From JBDKTH01 sp964558295 (GTDB lineage Bacteria; Planctomycetota; Planctomycetia; Pirellulales; Thermoguttaceae): a DNA stretch of 43,116 nucleotides. Of this stretch, positions 1-8,239 are shown piece after piece. Under the pieces are notes generated by a model. It saw only the letters and a list, made by a program, of their open reading frames with translations. It was not told the origin of the DNA and searched no databases. The stretch is taken from contig CAZLDQ010000020.1 of assembly GCA_964558295.1 (NCBI GenBank), positions 1-43,116 of the forward strand, written 5' to 3'. Position 1 is the first letter of the stretch. Every line of letters starts with the position of its first letter. The translations under genes were made by a program, and so were the position numbers.

Positions 1-68
1 GAGAAATTGCCCCAGACAGACTATCATGAAAAATCCTAACCAGCCTCTGTCTAGGGAACCTCTTATCC

Positions 69-2141
69 ATGGAAGAAATCGAGTCGCAGAAACCGGATCG
101 GCAGCCCAGAGAGAAGAAGAAGCCTGCTTCTTTCGGGCCACCCTTCCTCTGGTATGTCATCGCTGTTGCTATTGGGGGGCTACTCCTCTTCAGCCTCGTG
201 TGGACTGCGCCGACCACGGCAAAGATCCACTACCTGGAGTTCATCCGCCTCGCCAAACAGGGTGCCCCGGAAAAGAACCCCAACGCATCGATCACGATTA
301 CCGAACTGCACCGCGACAAACCGCAGCGGGTCAAATATTCCAACCTCTCCGAGCTCGAGGTGGGGCCGACGTTGATCCGCGGCAAGGTGACTCGCGAGGT
401 TCTCGAACCGGTGAAAAGGCCCGCCGAGACGAACGTCGAGTTCCGCACGGTCCATTGGGGCTTGGACGGCGAGAACGGCCAGCAACTCGTGAACTTACTC
501 TTGGAGAACGGTTTCCAAGGCGTACGGGTCGACGTTGCCTCGGGATTCTGGCGTGAATGGGGCTCGCCGCTTCTGTTCCTCCTGATCACCATTCCGCTGG
601 TGATCTTCATGGTCCGGCGGCTTGGTGGAGCGGGTTCCGCTATGGCCTTTGGACGCAGCCGCGGCCGGCTCTACGCCCAGGAAGATCTCGGCGTCACGTT
701 CAAGGACGTCGCCGGGATCGACGAAGCCGTGGAAGAACTGCACGAGGTCGTCGAGTTTCTCAAGACTCCAGAAAAATACCGCTGCCTCGGCGGCCGGATT
801 CCCAAGGGAGTCTTGCTTGTCGGGCCGCCGGGAACCGGGAAGACTCTCTTGGCCAAGGCCGTCGCCGGCGAGGCAGGGGTCCCCTTCTTCAGCCTCTCCG
901 GCTCCGATTTTGTCGAGATGTTCGTCGGTGTCGGTGCTGCCCGGGTCCGCGACATGTTCCAGCAGGCTCAGAGTCGGGCCCCGTGCATTGTGTTCATCGA
1001 CGAGCTGGACGCTCTCGGCAAAACCCGTGGGACAAGCATGGTCGGCGGACACGACGAACGCGAGCAGACGCTCAATGCCCTGCTGGTCGAAATGGACGGT
1101 TTCACCTCCAACAGCGGGGTGATCGTAATGGCCGCCACGAACCGGCCGGAAACGCTTGATCCGGCCCTGTTGCGCCCGGGACGCTTCGACCGCCACGTGT
1201 TGGTCGATCGTCCCGATATCCGTGGTCGCGAAGAAATCCTCAAAGTCCATGTGAAGACCGTTAAGCTTGACGAGTCGGTCGACTTGAAGGCCGTGGCCGC
1301 GATCACCTCGGGCTTTGTCGGCGCCGATCTGGCCAATCTCGTTAACGAAGCGGCGCTCTTGGCTGCCCGAAAGAGCCGCGCTACGGTCACCATGGAAGAG
1401 CTCAACGAGGGCGTGGAGCGCGTCACCGCCGGTCTGGAAAAGAAGCGGCGGATTATGAGCGACGAGGAGAAGCTGCGAGTGGCCTACCACGAAGCGGCCC
1501 ACGCCTTAGTGGCCTACAGCCTGCCAAACACCGATCCAGTCCACAAAGTCTCGATCATCCCCCGTGGCCTTGCAGCCCTCGGCTATACGATGCAGCGGCC
1601 CGAGGGGGACCGGTATCTGATGACCCAGAGCGAACTGGAAGCTCGCATCCAAGTCATGCTGGCCGGCACCATCGCCGAAGAGCTGATCTTCGAGGATGTT
1701 TCAACCGGCGCCCAAAACGACCTGGAGCGGGCCACGGAAATCGCCCGCAGCATGGTCATGGAATTCGGCATGAGCCGCTTGGGACGGGTCAACTATCGAG
1801 AGAGCAGCCGTTCGGTGTTCCTGGCCGGTGGCGGCGACCAGCCGCGAGAAAGGTACCACAGCGAGCAGACGGCCCGCGAAATTGATCAGGAAATCAAGCG
1901 GATCATTGATGAATCGCTGGAAAAGGCTCGGCAGATCCTGGAAACGCGTCAAAAGGCGCTGATCGCCTTGGCCAACGAGTTGATGGAGACCGAGACGGTC
2001 GACACGGAAGAATTGCAACGGGTCGTCGAAGCCAATTCGCCCAGCCCAACGATTGTCCCGGGCACCAGCAACGTGCTGAAGCGTTCGGCAATAGCCGAAG
2101 CGGTGCCCCCACCTCCCGAAATCGGCGAAGCCCTGCCGTGA
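69..2141 (+). CDS. ftsH: ATP-dependent zinc metalloprotease FtsH
   Basis: This encodes a 690-residue membrane-anchored AAA+ protease that unfolds and degrades membrane and short-lived cytosolic proteins as a hexamer. Two membrane spans are visible, at about residues 26-46 and 165-185, with an extracytoplasmic stretch between them. The AAA module has Walker A GPPGTGKT at 252-259, a Walker B of the form FIDELDAL and the second region of homology ending in RPGRFDR. The zinc site is HEAAH at 474-478, with the third ligand probably D551 in the GAQNDLERAT segment. Length and domain order are normal for the family; the tail after about 650 is proline-rich. The ATG at 69 is the first start that keeps the whole N-terminal anchor. 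The gene is monocistronic as far as the window shows, and its 3' end faces a tandem hairpin repeat and then a convergent gene. Confidence 0.97.
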   Translation: MEEIESQKPDRQPREKKKPASFGPPFLWYVIAVAIGGLLLFSLVWTAPTTAKIHYLEFIRLAKQGAPEKNPNASITITELHRDKPQRVKYSNLSELEVGPTLIRGKVTREVLEPVKRPAETNVEFRTVHWGLDGENGQQLVNLLLENGFQGVRVDVASGFWREWGSPLLFLLITIPLVIFMVRRLGGAGSAMAFGRSRGRLYAQEDLGVTFKDVAGIDEAVEELHEVVEFLKTPEKYRCLGGRIPKGVLLVGPPGTGKTLLAKAVAGEAGVPFFSLSGSDFVEMFVGVGAARVRDMFQQAQSRAPCIVFIDELDALGKTRGTSMVGGHDEREQTLNALLVEMDGFTSNSGVIVMAATNRPETLDPALLRPGRFDRHVLVDRPDIRGREEILKVHVKTVKLDESVDLKAVAAITSGFVGADLANLVNEAALLAARKSRATVTMEELNEGVERVTAGLEKKRRIMSDEEKLRVAYHEAAHALVAYSLPNTDPVHKVSIIPRGLAALGYTMQRPEGDRYLMTQSELEARIQVMLAGTIAEELIFEDVSTGAQNDLERATEIARSMVMEFGMSRLGRVNYRESSRSVFLAGGGDQPRERYHSEQTAREIDQEIKRIIDESLEKARQILETRQKALIALANELMETETVDTEELQRVVEANSPSPTIVPGTSNVLKRSAIAEAVPPPPEIGEALP

Positions 2142-2180
2142 CTTCATCTGCAGAGCGCTTGGGGCAAGAAGTCCAGTGTC

Positions 2181-2315
2181 GTAGCACAAGCATCTTGCTT
2201 GTGTTATGTAGCATAAGCATCTTGCTTGTGTTATGTAGCATAAGCATCTTGCTTGTGTTATGTAACGCAAGCATCTTGCTTGTGTTATGCAGCACAAGCA
2301 CCTTGCTTGTGTCGT
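2181..2315. repeat. Five tandem 27-bp hairpin repeats
   Basis: Five head-to-tail units of exactly 27 bp start at 2181, 2208, 2235, 2262 and 2289, with no spacers. Each unit holds an inverted repeat, in unit 1 CACAAGCA-TCT-TGCTTGTG, an 8-bp stem with a 3-nt loop. The units differ at a few bases. In the stem, the changes in units 2, 3 and 4 turn a Watson-Crick pair into a G-U wobble in RNA, and the remaining stem pairs are intact. Unit 5 changes the loop and the flank. The array lies between the convergent ends of ftsH and the receiver gene, where it could end transcription or stabilise a 3' end. It is not a CRISPR, because spacers are absent. Confidence 0.9.
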
Positions 2316-2421
2316 GCAAACCAACTATCCGGCCTCATCGCAGACACTACAAGAAGCCCCTCAAGCGATACGCGAAGTCACGCGGAGCCGGAACGTCTTC
2401 CCGGGAAATCATCCCCAAAGG

Positions 2422-2820
2422 CTATCCGCGACGCGTCCCCCAATTGTAGGTTCGTTCCAGGGCTTGGCGCACAATCCCGGTAATTTGGCGACGGGTGACC
2501 GGCTTGGGAAGAACTTCAAAGGCCTGTGCCCGCCGCGCCTGCTCGATGATCACCTCATCTAGTTCGGCCGACATCAGGATGCACGGCAAAATGGCCTTCA
2601 CTTGTTTCATCAGCCGGAGCGTCTCAAGCCCGGTGAGCCGGGGCATGTGCATGTCCAGGATCACCAAATGGATCTTCTGGCTCTGGACGATGTGTAAGGC
2701 TTCTTCCCCATCTCCCGCCAGAAATGTCCGATAGCCTTCCGGTTCGAACACACTTTGGAGGGTCTCGCGGAATGCCACATCATCGTCGGTAATGAGCAAA
2801 GATGGGCACTCGATGGTCAT
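2422..2820 (-). CDS. Stand-alone receiver (CheY-like) response regulator
   Basis: This is a 132-residue single-domain receiver protein. It has the acidic pocket DDD at residues 12-14, the phospho-acceptor D56 in the VILDMHMP strand, the switch serine S84 and the conserved K106 in LPKP. No output domain follows, so it should act by protein contact, as CheY or a phosphorelay intermediate does. The start is decided by the ribosome site: GAGG at 2831-2834 lies 10 nt before the ATG at 2820, whereas an upstream in-frame TTG at 2829 would be only 1 nt away. No histidine kinase lies nearby, so its partner is unknown. An 8-bp inverted repeat sits directly upstream of the ribosome site. Confidence 0.9.
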   Translation of the reverse strand: MTIECPSLLITDDDVAFRETLQSVFEPEGYRTFLAGDGEEALHIVQSQKIHLVILDMHMPRLTGLETLRLMKQVKAILPCILMSAELDEVIIEQARRAQAFEVLPKPVTRRQITGIVRQALERTYNWGTRRG

Positions 2821-2834
2821 TGTTTCCAAGCCTC

Positions 2835-2870
2835 ACTTGCTAAAGACGGCAAATTCTGAATCTAGCAAGT
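2835..2870. promoter_or_regulatory. Inverted repeat abutting the ribosome site of the receiver gene
   Basis: ACTTGCTA at 2835-2842 and TAGCAAGT at 2863-2870 form a perfect 8-bp inverted repeat with a 20-nt spacer. In the transcript the stem would end directly against the GAGG ribosome site at 2831-2834. As DNA the half-sites are 28 bp apart centre to centre. It may be an operator or a translational control hairpin; nothing in the sequence decides between these. Confidence 0.4.
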
Positions 2871-3297
2871 TAGATACCAATCTCGCGGGGCCCGTTGCTC
2901 GCCGCATCCCATTGTGAACCTAACCAGTTTCCACTTCATATTTTACTACACGAAGACATTTTTGCGACAGCGGAATCTGGCACAAAGGCACAGGGTAGCA
3001 GGAATTGCCTTCTCTGTCAATTTGGCAGATTTGTGCCTCCCCCATGCGGCAAAAAGCAAGACTCTTGATCTGTTGGACCTCGCCGCCTCAAGTCGTTCCG
3101 CAGAGGGGGTGTGTATTCCACGGTGGCGTGCAACTCCGTTGTCGTGACGGCGGCCCAAAGGTCGAGAGGGTTCCTCAACGAACCGCACTTGAACCAACGA
3201 AACGCGGTGTGTGCCAAATGGACCGAAACAATGCAGCGTTTGGGGGACAACGAATTGTTGGATCGGACACGGCCCATGCCGTTGGTCACCGTGCGCC
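2871..3297. other. Gene-poor interval upstream of the receiver gene
   Basis: Together with the leader at 2821-2870 this makes about 475 bp without a well-supported gene. It contains an 8-bp inverted repeat, GGCACAAA at 2979-2986 with TTTGTGCC at 3030-3037. A plus-strand open frame at 3111-3344 has codon use resembling coding sequence, but it has no recognisable product. The base composition of the first part (2871-3000) is more AT-rich than the neighbouring genes, as expected for a promoter region. Confidence 0.5.
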
Positions 3298-3344
3298 TTA
3301 CCGAGAACGAAGTCGATCCGAGCGAGAAGATCTCTCAGGGCTGA
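3111..3344 (+). CDS. Possible short hypothetical protein or gene fragment
   Basis: I do not recognise this 77-residue frame. Its codons are mostly the G/C-ending ones used by neighbouring genes, for example GAC AAC GAA and GAG AAG ATC, and the peptide has ordinary soluble-protein composition. There is no clear ribosome site before the ATG at 3111. The 3' end overlaps the convergent membrane-protein gene by 47 nt. It could be the C-terminal remnant of a lost gene or a chance frame, and I lean towards remnant or chance. Confidence 0.2.
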   Translation: MYSTVACNSVVVTAAQRSRGFLNEPHLNQRNAVCAKWTETMQRLGDNELLDRTRPMPLVTVRLTENEVDPSEKISQG

Positions 3345-3765
3345 CCTCGCGGAACTGCGACAGATCGGCCCCCAGCAGCCCCACGCGATAGCCATTGCCT
3401 TGAAGTGCTTTGGTGGCTCGCTCATTTACGGCCAACAGGACCAGCAGGCCAATACAGGGAAAAAGGGCAAACACTCCCAAGACGACCCCAAGGACAGAGT
3501 GATACACCTTCGTAGCGAGTCCGACCACGAAGATGGCCCCCGCCAGTCCACTCCCCAGCTGGCATACGCCCACAATGAACCTGGGCCAGGAGCCGGCTGC
3601 GAAGCCATACTGAGCGAGGATTGCCACGAGCTGAACGAGGATGCAGACAAGCACTCCCTTCTGCCACACAGCGATGCTTCGCAGTTCTTCGCGACGATCA
3701 CTTGGCAGGTTCATGCTGACCGGGCTTGCTTCCGCCAATGGCGACTGATAGGGATTCTCGTCCAT
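3298..3765 (-). CDS. Small planctomycete membrane protein (NPYQSP N-terminus)
   Basis: This 155-residue protein begins MDENPYQSPLAE, an N-terminal signature I associate with many small membrane proteins of planctomycetes. Three hydrophobic stretches at roughly residues 36-54, 59-82 and 86-111 should span the membrane. They are followed by a conserved-looking segment, ATKALQGNGYRVGLLGA. The polar tail after about residue 135 is rich in Arg and Ser and may be an extension specific to this genome. The ATG at 3765 has a modest AGGG ribosome site about 12 nt upstream. Function is unknown. It is transcribed away from the BrkB gene, so 3766-4027 should hold divergent promoters. Confidence 0.72.
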   Translation of the reverse strand: MDENPYQSPLAEASPVSMNLPSDRREELRSIAVWQKGVLVCILVQLVAILAQYGFAAGSWPRFIVGVCQLGSGLAGAIFVVGLATKVYHSVLGVVLGVFALFPCIGLLVLLAVNERATKALQGNGYRVGLLGADLSQFREVSPERSSRSDRLRSR

Positions 3766-4027
3766 TATTCTGGTTACCCTAGACTCTCCGACAGACTCTT
3801 CATGACAGATGACGTCTCAGCCCCAAGTCGGTCGAAACGTCGCACCGGGCGGATCTTTAGGCTTGGGGGGAGTATCCCCGCCGAGATGGTGCACGTCAAG
3901 AGCGGCACGTGTCTCTGGCACGCGGATTGCTCCCTCTGCGAAAGATTCCTGGGTTTGGGTGAAGCCGCACAACAAAGCGATCCTTATTGGTTCTTGAGCG
4001 ACTCATTGGACGAAGGAGGAGGGTGCC

Positions 4028-4933
4028 ATGCAATGGGTCTGGGGACTTCTGAAAACGACCTTTAGCGAGTTCTCCAACGACGACTGTACCAGCATGGCCG
4101 CAGCCCTGGCCTACTACACGATCTTTTCCCTCGCCCCGTTGCTCGTCTTGATCATCATGCTGGTCAGCCTCGTTTGGGATCCCACGCAAGTGCGCGGCGA
4201 AGTGCAGCAGCAGATGAACGAGCTGTTCGGCGAGCAGGGGGCTCAGCAGGTCCAGACCATGATGAATAATGCCTCGCAGCACCGCTCCGGTTGGGCGGCA
4301 CTGCTTGGGATCATCGCCCTGCTCTTTGGAGCGACCGGTGTCTTCGGCCAACTCCAAATGGCCATGAACCGCGCGTGGGAAGTGGCGCCCGATCCCAATC
4401 GAAGCGGAATCAAAGCCTACGCGCTCAAACGTCTCTATTCGTTCGGGATGATCCTGGTCATTGCCGCGTTACTGCTTGTTTCCCTGCTGTTGAGCACTGT
4501 TCTGTCCGCGTTTGGCCAATCCATTGTGGGCTTCTTACCGGGGACGGTCTCCGATTCTCTGCTCCGTTGGCTCGATTTCGGCCTCTCGTTTCTCGTGATT
4601 ACCCTGCTGTTTGCCGCCCTCTTCAAATGGCTCCCCGATGCGAAAGTCGGCTGGAGAGATGTCCTCCTCGGCGCCGTGGCCACGGCCGTGCTGTTCGTTA
4701 TCGGCAAGACCCTGATCGGGGTCTACCTGGGCCATGCCAACCTGGGTTCCACCTACGGAGCGGCCGGGTCCCTGGTCCTCCTGTTGGTCTGGATCTACTA
4801 CTCGTCGATGATCCTGCTTCTGGGCGTCGAATTTACCCAAGTCTGGGCTCGGCGCCACGGCGGTACGATCGAACCCAAGCAAGGTGCGGTCCGCGTCGTC
4901 CGCCAGAAGGAAGAAGTGCGCCGCGTGGCTTGA
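4028..4933 (+). CDS. BrkB/YihY family inner-membrane protein
   Basis: This encodes a 301-residue polytopic membrane protein of the YihY/BrkB family (formerly called RNase BN, a name now considered wrong). It shows the family's first-helix motif, AAALAYYTIFSLAPLL, at about residues 25-40. About six hydrophobic spans follow, with the GSTYGAAGSLVLLLVWIYYS segment near the C-terminus. Family members are thought to be transporters or envelope proteins, but no substrate is established. A strong ribosome site, GGAGGAGGG, lies just before the ATG at 4028. It stands alone: its 5' side faces a divergent gene and 246 bp separate it from the next start. Confidence 0.9.
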   Translation: MQWVWGLLKTTFSEFSNDDCTSMAAALAYYTIFSLAPLLVLIIMLVSLVWDPTQVRGEVQQQMNELFGEQGAQQVQTMMNNASQHRSGWAALLGIIALLFGATGVFGQLQMAMNRAWEVAPDPNRSGIKAYALKRLYSFGMILVIAALLLVSLLLSTVLSAFGQSIVGFLPGTVSDSLLRWLDFGLSFLVITLLFAALFKWLPDAKVGWRDVLLGAVATAVLFVIGKTLIGVYLGHANLGSTYGAAGSLVLLLVWIYYSSMILLLGVEFTQVWARRHGGTIEPKQGAVRVVRQKEEVRRVA

Positions 4934-5120
4934 CGCCATCTTCAACGAGGGAGGCTTTAAGAAGCAGAAGCAGTCGATGGGCAGACCCGGCTTTTCTTCT
5001 CAATCGTTGCCTTGCTCCCCAGCAATGCAGTAGAATCGCGTCTACTGTGTGAGCGATTGCGACCCTTTAATGCCGGTTCGTTTCGCCGGCGTATGCCCAC
5101 GGCGACACACATGAAAAACG

Positions 5121-5145
5121 CGGTGGGCAAGCCCACCGGCTAAAT
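5121..5145 (+). repeat. Dispersed hairpin repeat, copy 1
   Basis: CGGTGGG at 5121-5127 pairs with CCCACCG at 5132-5138 across a CAAG loop, and GCTAAAT follows. The 24 nt at 5122-5145 match 34243-34266 at 23 positions. Both copies point the same way and lie in the leader of a gene for a secreted carbohydrate-active or related protein, here 35 bp before the start at 5180. It may be a dispersed intergenic element rather than a gene-specific control site. Confidence 0.75.
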
Positions 5146-5179
5146 GGACGGCGTTCGCCCTCTCCCCGGAGACCTCACC

Positions 5180-6625
5180 ATGCGTCCTCTGACACGAGCC
5201 CTGGCCCTGGCGTTTCTTGTGTTTGCTCAACTCGCCCTTGCCGCCGAACCGCCGCGGCAAATCGGTTCCCAACGGGAGCTATTCGTCGACAACTATCTGA
5301 TCCAAGAATTGAAAAATGTCCGGCTTGTGCTGCATCGCCCTGTCGATCGGGGGGCCGTCATGAAACTTGATCGGCCCTGGGAAGGGCCTTTTTCCGGCTA
5401 TTTCACCGTGATCAAAGACGGCAACCTGTACCGGATGTACTACCGCGGGCGATCAGCGACTGGAGTGGACGGAGCCATCGCCGAGGTGACCTGCTACGCC
5501 GAGTCGCCTGACGGTATCCACTGGACGAAGCCGAATCTTGGACTGGTTGAAGTTGCGGGTACCAAAGAGAACAACGTGATCCTGGCCAACGTGCCCCCCT
5601 ACAACCACAACTTCAGCCCGATGCTCGACACTCGCCCCGGCGTTTCTCCCAAGCATCGCTACAAGGCTCTCGCCGGCATTCAGCAGAGCGGGCTGGTGGC
5701 GTTCGGCTCCGCCGATGGGATTCGCTGGGCCAAGCTGCAACCGGAGCCTGTCATTACCGGCGGCGTCTTTGATTCCCAGAACGTCTGCTTCTGGTCCGAG
5801 GCCGAGCAGTGCTACCTCGCCTACTTCCGCGTTTTCAAGGACGGCTATCGTCGTATCGCCCGGACGACCAGCAAGGATTTTCTCCACTGGACGCCTGCCG
5901 TGCTGATGGAATACGAACGACATGGCACTCCAGTGCCGATCGAACACCTCTACACAAACCAAACCCATCCGTACTTCCGGGCTCCGCAGCTCTATGTGGC
6001 CACGGCCGCCCGGTTCATGCCCGGCCGGCAGGCGATCACAGACGAGGAAGCCAAGGCGATTCAGGTGCACCCGAGCTACTACAAAGACATCTCTGACGCC
6101 GTGCTGCTCACGTCGCGCGGCGGCGACCGGTACCAGCGTACCTTCATGGAGGGCTTTGTCTCTCCGGGGATTGGCGCAGAGAATTGGGTCTCGCGTACGA
6201 ACTATCCGGTGCTGAACATCGTGCCGACAGGCCCGGACGAGATGTCGCTCTACGTGAACCAGAACTACGGTCAGCCGACGGCCCACATCCGACGTTATAC
6301 GCTCCGTCTGGACGGGTTTGCCTCCGTTGAGGCCCCCTACGACGGAGGTGAGCTGGTGACCCGCCCCCTCGTCTTCCAGGGCAAGCGGCTTCTGCTAAAC
6401 TACGCCACTTCCGCAGCCGGCGGAATTCGCGTGGAAATCCAAGATTCCCAAGGACAACCCATCCCCGGGTTCCGTCTCGACGAGACCAAGGAACTGATCG
6501 GCAACCGAATCGAACAGGCCGTGCCTTGGAAGGCCGGAGAAGACCTCAGCCGATTGGCAGGGCAAGTTGTGCAACTCCGGTTTGTCCTCAAAGATGCCAA
6601 TCTCTACGCTCTGCGGTTCGAATGA
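5180..6625 (+). CDS. Secreted beta-propeller glycoside hydrolase-like protein (GH32/43 type)
   Basis: The product is 481 residues long and starts with a signal peptide, MRPLTRALALAFLVFAQLALA, cut near residue 22. The body has the repeated pattern of five-bladed propeller glycosidases: LYRMYYRG, AESPDGIHW, an FGSADGIRW repeat, and the SEAEQCYLAYFRVFKDG and ISDAVLLTSRGGDRY segments. Planctomycetes carry many such exported proteins, usually annotated as GH32/GH43-like; catalytic residues cannot be assigned with confidence by eye. The ATG at 5180 is preferred over an in-frame one at 5144 because GGAG lies 8 nt before it and it opens the signal peptide. The substrate is unknown. A C-terminal beta-sandwich from about residue 380 may bind sugar. 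Confidence 0.8.
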   Translation: MRPLTRALALAFLVFAQLALAAEPPRQIGSQRELFVDNYLIQELKNVRLVLHRPVDRGAVMKLDRPWEGPFSGYFTVIKDGNLYRMYYRGRSATGVDGAIAEVTCYAESPDGIHWTKPNLGLVEVAGTKENNVILANVPPYNHNFSPMLDTRPGVSPKHRYKALAGIQQSGLVAFGSADGIRWAKLQPEPVITGGVFDSQNVCFWSEAEQCYLAYFRVFKDGYRRIARTTSKDFLHWTPAVLMEYERHGTPVPIEHLYTNQTHPYFRAPQLYVATAARFMPGRQAITDEEAKAIQVHPSYYKDISDAVLLTSRGGDRYQRTFMEGFVSPGIGAENWVSRTNYPVLNIVPTGPDEMSLYVNQNYGQPTAHIRRYTLRLDGFASVEAPYDGGELVTRPLVFQGKRLLLNYATSAAGGIRVEIQDSQGQPIPGFRLDETKELIGNRIEQAVPWKAGEDLSRLAGQVVQLRFVLKDANLYALRFE

Positions 6626-7106
6626 CCCGCCGGTCGAGCCCCCTTTCCAATCCGATCCGTAAAGAAATTGCTAGAAATTGGGCCAGCCCATCGGGTATGC
6701 TCTGTCGACAGGGGAGTCGAACGCTCCACCGTCGATCTTTGAAAATTCGGTTCAAGATAAAGCCCCTTGCCGGTGGGAGGATATTCCACGGAGTGCCCTT
6801 CCAACCCCTCCCGAGAAAGTTTCCCGCTGGGATTTTTTGTTCCCGTTGACGAAAACTACTGGTCGGGGTTGGCCGGACATAGCCACGTTTTCCGTCCGGG
6901 GCGGGCTGAGGAGTCGTCACACGGCGAAGCTCCCAGTCCGCTTATTTTGCCTATTTCATCAGTCTGAAGAAGCCCTTGCCCGCATTGTCTACTGCTCTTG
7001 CCCACTTTTCAGCCAGCGGGTAGCATGTGGCGCTTCAAGGCTGGCCCCCCATAGTCTTGGGGGGGAAGGGTTTCGGGAGAGCTTGTCTCGGAAAGGACGC
7101 CGACGA
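6626..7106. other. Intergenic interval before lpxD
   Basis: This 481-bp stretch separates the propeller protein from lpxD. The lpxD reading frame stays open upstream to 6678, but the translation there has no family similarity. I see no gene in it. The only signals noted are a weak promoter candidate at 6998-7026 and several G-rich and C-rich tracts. Confidence 0.6.
6998..7026 (+). promoter_or_regulatory. Candidate sigma-70-type promoter for lpxD
   Basis: TTGCCC at 6998-7003 and TAGCAT at 7021-7026 are separated by exactly 17 nt and each match the consensus at four of six bases. It would leave a leader of about 75 nt before the lpxD start. The matches are weak. Confidence 0.28.
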
Positions 7107-8177
7107 ATGCAGGCGACTGTGGCGGAGCTTGCGGCGCTGGTCCAAGGGGAAGTGCTTGGCGATGGCAACGTAGTGATTTGCGGAGCCTCGCCGTTGGATC
7201 AGGCCAAACCAGGCGAGATTACGATGATTGACAAAGCCGAACGGGCTCCCCTGCTGGGCGGATCGGCGGCAAGTGCCGTGGTCGTGCCCCACGGCGTGAC
7301 GGTCACCGATCGGCCGGCGATCCAGGTGGGGGCCATTCACCAGGCCTTTTCGGCGATTGTCTCCCATTTTCGCCCCTCGCGTCCACAACCTCGCATCGGC
7401 ATCAGCCCGTTGGCCGTGATCAGTCCGAAAGCCCGGCTGGCTGCCGATGTCGACGTCTATCCCTTTGCCACGATTGGCGACGACGTGGAGATCGGCGAGG
7501 GCTCAACGATCCATGCCGGAGTCCATATCATGGCCGGCGTCACGATTGGCCCCCAAGTGACGATCTATCCCAACGCCGTGATTTACGAGAACTCCGTCAT
7601 CGGGCCACGCTGCGTGGTACATGCCGGGGCCGTAATCGGCGCATATGGATTCGGCTACGGTTTTGACGAAGGGCGACATCGCCTCTCGGCCCAACTGGGC
7701 AACGTGATCCTCGGCGAGGATGTGGAGATCGGCGCCAATTCCACGATCGATCGCGGCACCTACGGCTCGACAATCATCGGCGAAGGAACAAAGATCGACA
7801 ATCAGGTGATGGTCGCCCACAATTGCCACATCGGAAAACACAATCTCCTCTGTGCCCAGGTAGGAATCGCCGGAAGCACGACCACGGGCGACTACGTGGT
7901 CATGGCCGGGCAAGTCGGTGTACGCGACCATGTGCATATCGGCACTCAAGCCGTCTTGGGCGCCATGGCCGGCGTGATCAACGACATTCCCGACGGTGCG
8001 CGGGTAGTCGGAATTCCCGCCACCCCGGAACGCGAACAGATGATCAAGCAGGCCGCCCTCGCCAAGCTGCCGGAAATGCGGCGTCAACTCAAGCAGTTGC
8101 AAGCCACCGTTGAACAATTGGTACGAGGCCAGGAGTTGGCCAAGCAAAACGGCAAGGGACTTGGGGCTCGCGACTAG
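7107..8177 (+). CDS. lpxD: UDP-3-O-acylglucosamine N-acyltransferase LpxD
   Basis: LpxD adds the second, N-linked acyl chain to UDP-3-O-acyl-glucosamine in lipid A synthesis in the cytosol. The 356-residue protein has the family's N-terminal uridine-binding domain (about 1-100). A left-handed beta helix of hexapeptide repeats (about 105-300) follows, for example VDVYPFATIGDDVEIG, then a helical tail. H238 in VAHNCHIG matches the catalytic base of the family (E. coli His239). The start is the ATG at 7107: AAAGGA lies 9 nt before it and family similarity begins there, although the frame is open further upstream. The next gene, 62 bp on, acts two steps later in the same pathway, after LpxI's substrate is made. 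Confidence 0.95.
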   Translation: MQATVAELAALVQGEVLGDGNVVICGASPLDQAKPGEITMIDKAERAPLLGGSAASAVVVPHGVTVTDRPAIQVGAIHQAFSAIVSHFRPSRPQPRIGISPLAVISPKARLAADVDVYPFATIGDDVEIGEGSTIHAGVHIMAGVTIGPQVTIYPNAVIYENSVIGPRCVVHAGAVIGAYGFGYGFDEGRHRLSAQLGNVILGEDVEIGANSTIDRGTYGSTIIGEGTKIDNQVMVAHNCHIGKHNLLCAQVGIAGSTTTGDYVVMAGQVGVRDHVHIGTQAVLGAMAGVINDIPDGARVVGIPATPEREQMIKQAALAKLPEMRRQLKQLQATVEQLVRGQELAKQNGKGLGARD

Positions 8178-8187
8178 GACAGGGGAG

Positions 8188-8207
8188 CCCCGGCGTCTTT
8201 GCCGGGG
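8188..8207. repeat. Hairpin between lpxD and lpxI
   Basis: CCCCGGC at 8188-8194 and GCCGGGG at 8201-8207 form a 7-bp GC-only stem with a GTCTTT loop, 11 bp after the lpxD stop. No T-run follows, so it is not a standard intrinsic terminator. It could reduce read-through or protect the lpxD 3' end. Confidence 0.6.
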
Positions 8208-8239
8208 GCAAGACGGCTACCGAAACAACCAATCGCGGA

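Noticed and set aside
495..1502. Long minus-strand open frame opposite ftsH
   Set aside because: It is the antisense shadow of a conserved protease gene; its composition follows the reverse complement of FtsH codons and no family is recognisable.
2181..2315. CRISPR array
   Set aside because: The units are directly adjacent with no unique spacers, and no cas gene is present.
1701..2324. Open frames running through the tandem repeat with repeated peptides
   Set aside because: The repeated peptides simply translate the 27-bp unit, which is a multiple of three, so any frame without a stop stays open.
3211..4065. 284-residue plus-strand frame opposite the small membrane protein
   Set aside because: The minus-strand product has a planctomycete-type N-terminus and clear membrane spans; the plus frame has neither and runs into the start of the BrkB gene.
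6678..7106. 143-residue N-terminal extension of LpxD
   Set aside because: The extension has no family similarity and the ATG at 7107 has its own ribosome site at the expected place.
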